Assembly (NCBI GenBank): GCA_038025085.1
Contig: CM076151.1
Location: 12,374,501 to 12,438,500, forward strand
DNA length: 64,000 bases
Direction: 5' to 3'
DNA from: Tetragonia tetragonoides
Lineage: Eukaryota > Streptophyta > Magnoliopsida > Caryophyllales > Aizoaceae
Part shown: one piece after another, positions 56,168-64,000 of the stretch
How the letters are laid out: each line of letters starts with the position of its first letter
Numbering within the stretch: position 1 is the first letter of the stretch
Program-made: the position numbers and the translations under genes
Notes under the pieces: generated by a model
What the model was told of the DNA's origin: nothing
The model's database searches: none
The model's input: the letters and a program-made list of their open reading frames with translations, nothing else

Positions 56168-59100
56168 ATGGCATTAACTTTCCAGTCATCACTGCGCTCG
56201 CCACCACTCCGACCGCCATACACGGTGGCGATAGGGCGTCGATTTTCGTGCGTGACTATAAATTACTTGCCAACATTTAATTTCGCTAATTCATTAGCGT
56301 CTTCATCATATTCTTATGGATTGAACCAAAACAAGAACCACCGGCACAACATTGTGAAATTACCAACAATTTCAACGAATAGGCCAAATTTGATTAGCGA
56401 ATCAGTTGCCGTGAGATCTTTGCCGTTGCCGTTGAGTTTTCCGATCGTGTCTCCTCTTGATCAATGGGGTACCTGGACTGCTCTCTTCTCCGCCGCCGCT
56501 TTCGGTTTCTGGTATACTCTCTCTCTCCGTTGACTGGAATTATTCATGTGATTATGAAGTTAAGTTAAGCCTTGATTTGTTGTAGTTTGTGGAGCCTATG
56601 GAAGTTTTAAGTGGTTTAAAGTGATGAGATGAGAGTTGAATTTGGGTTTTAGTGTTTGGAGAACTGGAACTTTGCACCTAGGGCTCGTTTATTTGCAAGT
56701 AATGCATTGTAATTATTTTATAAAGTAAATTTGAGGTGGAAAAAGAAGGGGAAAAAGGGAGATGGAAAAAGTGATACACCCTTTAAGTAATCATTTCTAC
56801 ATTGGTTAAAGTTGAATAATTGTGATTACATTGGAGGGCGCAATCAACCTGACTTTCCAAGATAGGATCTTCTCCAATAGAATGGTAGTAATTCAGAAGA
56901 ACCAAAAAAAGAAAAGGAAAAAAAAATTAGAGTTGGATGTCTTTTGGAGTGGGCAGCTGATGTGGCATGATGATATTGGTTTATCGGAGGGGATATTGGA
57001 CGGAAATACTTTAGAGGATCCTCACTCCCGGTTTTCCCATCTCCTCCCATTTCTCCACTTTTCACCCCATATCCACACTATAAAATGATTGCATTGCAGG
57101 GCGCCATTAACCTCACTTTCCCCATCTCCTCCCATTTCTCCACTTTTCACCCACAACTACACTATAAAATAATTGCATTGCATTACTAGCAAGTAAAAAA
57201 CAAGCCCTTAATAAAATTAATTACATGCTGTGACTTGAAATTGTTCTGCATTGTAGTATCAATTATCTCATGGTTACAGTATATTGTGTTTTTAAAGTAG
57301 TAATCAATCATGTACTAATGTGAAAATGAATTTTTTTTAACCAATTTTCCCTTATCTAAAAGAAAACCTAATGTGAAAATGAATTTAACTATTTTAGTCT
57401 AGATTTCATATTTCAAGTATTTTGTGGAACATATGAATGGAAGTTTTAAAGTGATCTAAGCTGATGAGATGTGAAGATAGTTGGATTTACTGTTGTGAGG
57501 CCTGGAACTTTTGCACTAGATGAAATTAGTAACATGCGGTGGCTTAAAATGATTCTGCATTTAGTATTAATTCAGTCAGGGTTATAGTGTATTGTGTTCT
57601 TAAAGTAGGAATGTACTTAAATAAATGCAACATTATTAGCAGTGGGAAATATTTTGGTGTAATATAGACTTATCTGAAGGGCCTTGAAAGTATTTTAAGC
57701 ATGTTGTGCACATTAGCTTGTAGTTGCAGCCTAGCACCATAAGAAGAAAAGTAATAGAAACAGTTGCAGTTTTTTAGATGCTAATGATTTGTGAGAGGAG
57801 TGAAATCCAAGAAAAGGCCTTGAAAGGAGAAATATGAATTTAGAAATATGTCATGTTAGGACAAATGACTTTGTTTGGAGCCAGCATCATAATTATTTGA
57901 GGTTTCAATTGGATAACTAATTGTAGTAAAGCGATATTTAACCATTCTTCTGGTTCCAGGTCAGAGAAGACCAAGATAGGGAGCGCGTTGAGTGGTCCAT
58001 TAGTTGCTACACTAGTTGGGCTTGCAGCAAGTAACTTGGGGATTATTGCTTGTGAAGCAAAGGCGTATTCCGTTGTCCTGGATTTCCTGCTTCCTTTGGC
58101 TGTTCCATTGCTGTTGTTTAGAGCCGATATACGTCGTGTTATTCAATCTACTGGGAAATTACTGTTAGCGTTCTTGATTGGATCAGGTAGGGCTTATTAG
58201 GTGTAGGAGTAGATATTACTCTATCAAAAGTGTTGGTGATGTTCACAGCTCATCTGTTGTGGATATATAAATGATTATATTTTGTTCCTTTTTGAAAATG
58301 CCATGGTTGGACTTGCCAATTGTTTTCAGGGCACTGGTTGTCCAAGCCTTACAGTTTTGGGTTGGTTTAAATATCTCTATTCGGAAATATTAGTTATTCG
58401 TCACTCTCTTATCCCTGATAAATATGAATGAGATTGAGATTAATATAGAGACTTCCAGGTACGTAGACATTGTAGAAGCTTTCGGTAGACAGTGGCAAGA
58501 AGGTGGGACATGGAAATTTGGCTGCTGCAACATGCAGGAAGGACTAAGGAGGCTGCTGTAGTTAATTAGTCTGAGGATTTCATCAGAATTCTGATGAAAA
58601 TTTTCTTTACTTTATGTTACAATTATGATTTAGAGCTGAGTTGGTACTTGGTAGACTAGTGAGGAGGCGTTTTAGTGAGACCTTGATTTTATCTCTGTTT
58701 GCCCAGAGGGAAAGCTTCAGGAGACAGGAGAGAATCCTTGATTCTTAAAAGTACGCTTAATGCTTATATTTCGCATGATTTTATGTTATCTTAAATATGG
58801 TAGTTTTATGAGGTATCTCCATATTTGCTTTTGAGCATCAGTATAGAGGAATTATGTCGTCAGCTTTGGAGATGTACATATAATGGTCATAAATCTTAGT
58901 GGTTGCTTGCATCCTGAAGTAATTCTCTGCTTCAGCTCAGCAGTCAGCTCTTAGAACTGATGTTGGGCTATATCCTTCATAGATTGTACGAATAGTTGGG
59001 ATATTGGGTTTTCATGATTAAGGTAACATTTCCAATGTTTTTTTATGTAGTTGCAACAACTGCTGGAACTGCACTGGCATTCTATTTGGTGCCAATGCGA

Positions 59101-61639
59101 TCACTTGGTCAAGATTCATGGAAGATAGCTGCAGCTCTCATGGGTAGACATATTGGTGGAGGTAATGCTCTTGCTGTACTGTTATATCTTTCAGAACATT
59201 TGATTGATATGCTTTTCAAGTTCAGCTTAAGCGTTTAACTGTCTTGCCTGAATGAAGAGTTCATTTTGCAATTTTCAAAAGGGATCAATAAACTTGGGGC
59301 TTCTGAAACCAGAACCCAATGCCCACGCAAATTGCACTTTTGGCTGCCAAGCTGTCTATAGTTCCTCTGTTTACTGTTTTTGATATTTTTGTTCTTTGGT
59401 TGAATTAAACGGATAGCATGATCTTCACTAATTGTGGAGTCAATATCTAGCATGATGAAATTTCTCATATCTTGATACCAATATGAAGTATCAATGTTTT
59501 TGTTAAATTTTTGGTTTATCAATGTTTTTTGTTAAATTTTTGGTTTCTGGTATCTACTATATCTGGTTGTTGAAGCTTTTTCCAGTCTAGATCTTATCCT
59601 TGTACAGGGAAATTTGGATATAAATCTGCTTGTCTACCTCTCGTTCTCAAAATTGTAATTGTAATTGTAATTGATACCTGTTTCTCTAAAGCTTTCATCT
59701 TATAGCTGTGAACAATAGATCATATGGCCTCATTTCAAATTGGTGCAGCTGTCAACTACGTTGCAATTGCGAAAGCTCTTGGGGTCTCTCCTTCTGTCTT
59801 TACTGCTGGACTTGCTGCAGACAATGTTCTATGTGCAGTATATTTCACAACTCTGTTTGCATTAGCTTCCAAAATACCTCCAGAGACTGAAGCATCAACT
59901 AGTGGTATGTTTTAGTGTGACCCAACGTAATTTACTTTTTTGTTTACTAAAATAAAGGGTGTGCTTTACATTTTTGCAATTACTCCCTTTCTTTTTCTTG
60001 GGCGGCGAGGGTTTATTTTGTTGGTTTTCCTTCACACGCGAACAATTATTTGTAGATAAATCATCTCCAATTCTTAATGATAAATGCCTTTTCTTTCCTT
60101 TTTTCATCTCCCTTAATATTTTAAATTCCCTTATTCATAAATGAAGGATTTTTAAGAATTTGTAATTTATCATCACTCACCAGAGGATTCCGCCTTCTAA
60201 GTGACATTGTGCACTAAACAGATGGCATGATTGACATGGGATCTGAGGCTAGCGACAAGCTTCCTGTGCTACAGTCTGCAACCGCTCTTGCAGTATCATT
60301 TGCAATATGCAAGGCTGGAAGTTTTGTCACTAAATATTTTGGAATTCAAGGTGGTAGTCTTCCTGCAATAACAGCAATTGTTGTTCTATTGGCAACTCTG
60401 TTCCCAAAGCCGTTCAATGAACTAGCACCTTCTGGTGAAGCTATGGCTATGATCCTGATGCAGGTACTTATGTCATGAGTGCTGCTTTATTTGATTGAAT
60501 AATTTCAAATCTGAAGTGTTATTAGGCTTTAGTCTTTTTATGATATTTGATTAGTAACGATAAATATGATATTTCATGCCAACTTATTTGAGCATCTTAA
60601 AATAACCGAGAACTTAGTTCTTGCTTGTGGTATGCTGGTTGTTGCTCTTGCTGATGGGTGTTATCAGAAGAGCGTGATGGTAAGTTGTGATCAATCTAGC
60701 ACTTTGGTCATTAGAGGATTGAAGTGAGCTTTTGATCATGGAAGTGAGTGAGTAGCTGCAGCCCCATTGAATTTGACATGTTTGCTCATAGAAAGCTGTG
60801 GGTCTCTGTGTCCTTCCAATTTAACTGCACACAATATAATCCTTCTTAAATAGTCGTAGTATATCTATTTCTTTCTCCTCCTTTCTTGTTTCCCTGTCTT
60901 TTCTTTATCAATGTATACTCTCTTCATAAATTTACATTGTGATGTTTGCATTTATACTGCACAATGGTTACTTTGATGAGTTTTTATTATTTAGTTTGGA
61001 CCTCTTCTTCATGCTGGTTACTTCAAAATTATGTTCTGCACACATGATAAATGGATTATAGGTTCCCTCTTCTGTGGTCAGTGTGATCTATGTAACATGG
61101 AAGTTGCCACAGCAGTGTTCAGCTGACCTCTATGATTTTGACTCAATTTTACTGTTCTTTGACATGGTTGGACATTTTTACTAGGTAGCACTGGTAATCT
61201 TTCAAGTGAAATAGAAAACCAAGAAAAAAAACTTGATGTAACCTGGTTGGACACTGCTGGCAAGTTCCAAGTAATTTAGAAGCTAACATCAATATGCTCC
61301 TTGCTCTTGACACAGGTATTTTTTGCCGTGGTGGGAGCGAATGGGAACATTTGGAGTGTCATTAGCACTGCACCAAGTATTTTCCTGTTTTGCCTCATCC
61401 AAATTGCCACGCATCTCGTTGTCATCTTAGGATTGGGTAAACTGTTCCGCTTCGACCTGAAGCTGTTGCTAATTGCATCAAATGCCAATGTTGGGGGTCC
61501 CACGACAGCCTGTGGAATGGCAACTTCGAAAGGTTGGAACTCCTTAGTAGTTCCTGGGATCCTTGCTGGTATTTTTGGTATCGCCATTGCAACATTCCTA
61601 GGCATTGGATTTGGAGCTAAGGTCCTTCAATACATGTGA
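56168..61639 (+). CDS. Plastid DUF819 membrane protein
   Basis: Six exons: 56168-56511, 57960-58186, 59051-59161, 59749-59904, 60222-60463 and 61316-61639, all GT-AG and in phase (1404 nt, 467 aa). The N-terminal ~90 residues, rich in Ser/Arg/Pro with few acids, read as a chloroplast transit peptide ([17 protein letters not shown]). The rest is a hydrophobic DUF819 (YjcL-like) integral membrane domain of about ten helices. It includes [53 protein letters not shown] and [19 protein letters not shown]. Later segments are [12 protein letters not shown] and [13 protein letters not shown]. The family has a transporter-like layout. Arabidopsis relatives (At5g52540/At5g24000 type) have no firmly known substrate. 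The first ATG after the CT-rich leader was chosen. Confidence 0.93.
56681..57207. mobile_element. Tourist-like MITE in DUF819 intron 1, 527 bp
   Basis: TIRs GGGCTCGTTT.TTTGCAAGTAATGCATT and, inverted, GGGCTTGTTTTTTACTTGCTAGTAATGCAA, continuing AATTATTTTATA. Flanking CTA / TTA fits the 3-bp PIF/Harbinger duplication with one mismatch. Internal tandem copy of the subterminal segment (about 57030-57085 and 57110-57175: CATCTCCTCCCATTTCTCCA). Non-coding. Confidence 0.75.
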
Positions 61640-62325
61640 GGACGATGCAGTTTCAGTTGCAGCAAGAGTGTAATCACAAGTAAAGTATGGTTCGTTATTA
61701 GGGTCACTGATTGTCTTCTTCTTTTCCTTAACCTCTCCTTGAAAGATGAAATTACTACTTATCAATCATTTTTCCACTATCATTCAATTATATTAGAGCA
61801 AGTCTTGTGTGAGACCAACTTTACAAAATTAATTGTAGTTGTAGCTGCAAATTAAAATATTCTGACAAACGGTTTGGTAGCTGAGACTTGAGAGTACGAA
61901 AAAAAATAAATAGATGCAAGCCTCAAGTGGTAGCTTTGTTGAAAAGCTAGCTGTTTGTGCCCAAATATAACCCTAGTTGAATAGTTGTGCAAAATATACC
62001 CCCCATAGAATATATTGTTCGCAATGGTAACTGAGCTGAACAACTCATTATTCGTGCTTGGCTCATTAATTAATCGAATTTCAAGATTCAACTTGTGCTA
62101 GACTTATATATTAACGAATGAGTTTTGACTAAACTTGCTTAGAAACCGCTCACAAATGTATCAACTTGTTTGTACCTAAAAGTAAAGTAATAGAGAAAAG
62201 TTATTTACCCTCCATTCCTAATCGTTTCGGGTTACACCTCTCTTCCCATATTTAAAAGAATTTTTTTTTTATTTCTCCCTCAATACCTCTCTTCCCCCAA
62301 CTCAAAAGAAAAATAAATTTTTAAT
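61640..62325. other. DUF819 3' UTR and intergenic DNA
   Basis: AT-rich, no gene or clear repeat identified. Confidence 0.4.
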
Positions 62326-63695
62326 GACTCCTGGCTAGATGACCCAATCAAACTTCGAGATCCTCCCCAAGAGGAAATTGATAGAGTGTTTCCGCATGGG
62401 ATCTCAGTGATGGTTAGTGACCTGCTCGAGGAAAATTTGATTAAGTGGGATATTCGGAAAATTCGCACGTGTTTTAATAGTGACACAGCTAACACGACAC
62501 TATCCATTCAACTCCCAAGCACTCCCCGGGAGGATACTTGGTACTGGAAGTGCGTCCAAAATGGACACTTCAGTGTCAAACAGGGCTATGCGCTTGTTAC
62601 AAGCAGAAATGAGGAAGATTTCCATAGCGTGATGTAGGGTATGCGCTACTGGAAGATTTTGTGGAACCTTGATATGCAACCAGTTTGGAAGATTTTTATG
62701 TGGCGAGTGGGCCAGGATGCTTTGGCTACAATGAACAACCTTGTGAAAAGGAAGTGTCTCCCATATGGAACTTGTGTACTATGCAATAGCCACGAGGAAA
62801 CCACAGCCCACCTATTTAGAGATTGTCTGATGGTCTCACGAGTGTGGCAAACGAGCACACTGGGGCTGAATGTACTAGCCAATGGTACATTCCCCTTCCA
62901 TGAATGGCTGGATGGAATTTGGTGTTATCTGGCAAAGAAGCACGACGAAGCACGATCACTCCTGGTCTACTTCGTAGCAGTTATGAGGGGAATCTGGCTG
63001 CATAGAAATGAAGTGATCTTTCGTGGAGTCCAACCTGATCCAACACAGCTCTTTCTCATGATCAACAAGCAACTCGAGGAGGACGGAGATAGTCAAGCTA
63101 AGCTGCAGTTAGAAGCACTCAGACAACAAAGGGATTTAGGAGCGCAAGGAACACCACGAACTGCAGAATTCATTTTGCATAATAGCACACAAAGGAGTGA
63201 ACCATTGGTTTTAGTAACGGATGGCTCTTGGATTAAGAAGAACAAGAGAGTGGAAATGGCCTGGACGACCTTGAACCAACTTGCAGTACCAACTGGGGGT
63301 ATGAGATATGGCCTCACAGAGACACCTGTTCAAGCCGAAGCTTTAGCAATTGAAGGAGCTCTCAAATGGTGCATTTTGAAGAACATTCGCAACGTAGTGG
63401 TGAAGACTGACTCGAAAGTTACGGTGGAAGCACTAAGGAACCCCAACCAGGGTCCAGTGGAAATACGAGATATCCTTTTTAATATCCTTTTTGGGAAGCA
63501 ATCTTTTGATTTCTGTGCTGTAAGCTTAGTCCCACGAAACTCAGTGGCCAATGCTCACTACCTAGCGAGTGTGGCAAGGAAACAAGGCCTAGATGAGGAT
63601 TTTTAGCTTTCTTAAAGTTTATTTAGTTAGCTTAAATTTACTTTCTCTTATGTAACTGTATTTTCTTCTGACAAAAAAAAAAAAGAAAAAAAAAA
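62326..63695 (+). mobile_element. LINE (non-LTR retrotransposon), 5'-truncated
   Basis: The frame starts abruptly (DSWLDDPIKLRDPPQEEIDR) and continues through the zf-RVT region (YWKILWNLDMQPVWKIFMWR, CVLCNSHEETTAHLFRDC) to a C-terminal RNase H domain (LVTDGSWIK, QAEALAIEGAL, VKTDSKVTVEAL, NAHYLASVA). It ends at TAG 63604-63606. One in-frame TAG (62635-62637) splits it. An A-rich tail at 63672-63695 marks the 3' end. Endonuclease and reverse transcriptase are missing, the usual result of incomplete target-primed reverse transcription. Confidence 0.9.
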
Positions 63696-63736
63696 TTAAG
63701 TAACAACATGTTCTAACAAAAAAGGAAAAAAAAATA

Positions 63737-63878
63737 ACACTGAATTTCAGTGAGCCACTACAAACAACAATATGAATTAGCGTTGAAGCAGCTAAGACTT
63801 AAAAAGAACACTGAATTTCATTGAGCCACTACAAACAACAATATGAATAAGCGTTGAAGCAGCTAAGACTTAAAAAGA
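63737..63878. repeat. Two-copy 71-bp tandem duplication
   Basis: Copies 63737-63807 and 63808-63878, beginning ACACTGAATTTCA and ending CTTAAAAAGA, differ at about three positions. Recent local duplication just outside the LINE tail. Confidence 0.88.
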
Positions 63879-63908
63879 GTCCATCGTCATAGATAAACCA
63901 AAGCTTCA

Positions 63909-64000
63909 TGTTATGATATTAATAAGATGGATGTTCATATGTAACTCTTTATACGTTTTACCTCTATCACTTACTACTACGTTAAGTGATCTTTGTTCAA
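63909..64000 (+). mobile_element. Start of a copia LTR, runs off the window
   Basis: Begins TGTTATGATATTAATAAG and aligns without gaps to the first 92 bp of the LTR at 31070 with about 7 substitutions. No polypurine tract precedes it, so it is a 5' LTR or a solo LTR. Confidence 0.8.

Overview
The window looks like nuclear DNA of a dicot plant. The evidence is spliced genes with GT-AG introns, a plastid-targeted MinD, a CrRLK1L receptor kinase, NFXL1, a plant-type snoRNA gene cluster, and plant transposon families (MULE, copia, LINE, tRNA-derived SINEs, MITEs). I suspect Caryophyllales (Amaranthaceae/Chenopodiaceae) from the overall look of the transposon proteins and SINEs. That is an impression, not a demonstration.

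Layout. 1-3.6 kb: chloroplast-division gene MinD (minus). 3.7-8.0 kb: AT-rich repeat land with tRNA-like sequences and a duplicated ~1 kb module. The two module copies act as filled and empty sites for a solo LTR, a small insert, and a hAT-like MITE that itself carries a nested SINE. 9.9-11.9 kb: a minus-strand polycistronic snoRNA cluster (seven box C/D and two box H/ACA genes, built from a duplicated four-gene module) behind a telo-box/site II promoter. 13.2-16.0 kb: a small coiled-coil protein gene with a long 5' leader, an upstream ORF and an intronic SINE. 17-17.6 kb: two diverged copies of a ~310 bp repeat. 18.6-22.4 kb: a four-exon DeSI/PPPDE thiol peptidase (minus). 23-25 kb: MITEs.

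25.0-37.4 kb is a transposon block. It holds a long-TIR element (25.0-26.35 kb), then MULE copy A (26.36-29.55 kb, truncated). Next comes a 5'-truncated copia element ending in an LTR (29.55-31.30 kb), then an end-to-end MULE copy B (31.325-37.397 kb) flanked by a 9-bp direct repeat. Copy B carries an intact-looking Plant Mobile Domain (PMD) gene on one strand and a Mutator transposase fused to an OTU cysteine-protease domain on the other. The fusion is broken by one frameshift and two stops. Both copies contain a ~33-bp palindromic CCATGG-phased minisatellite.

37.9-42.0 kb: NFXL1 zinc-finger gene. 44.65-47.06 kb: At5g24010-like CrRLK1L receptor kinase (minus). 48.25-50.77 kb: tandem array of the ~310 bp repeat. 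53.3-55.1 kb: RBM18-like RRM gene whose first coding exon is just the ATG. 56.2-61.6 kb: six-exon plastid-targeted DUF819 membrane protein. 62.3-63.7 kb: 5'-truncated LINE. 63.909 kb to the end: start of an LTR of the same family as the one at 31.07 kb.

The host genes are single housekeeping or signalling genes with no operon-like relationship. The parts that work together are the snoRNA cluster (one transcript, several rRNA-modification guides) and the MULE cassette (transposase-OTU plus PMD).
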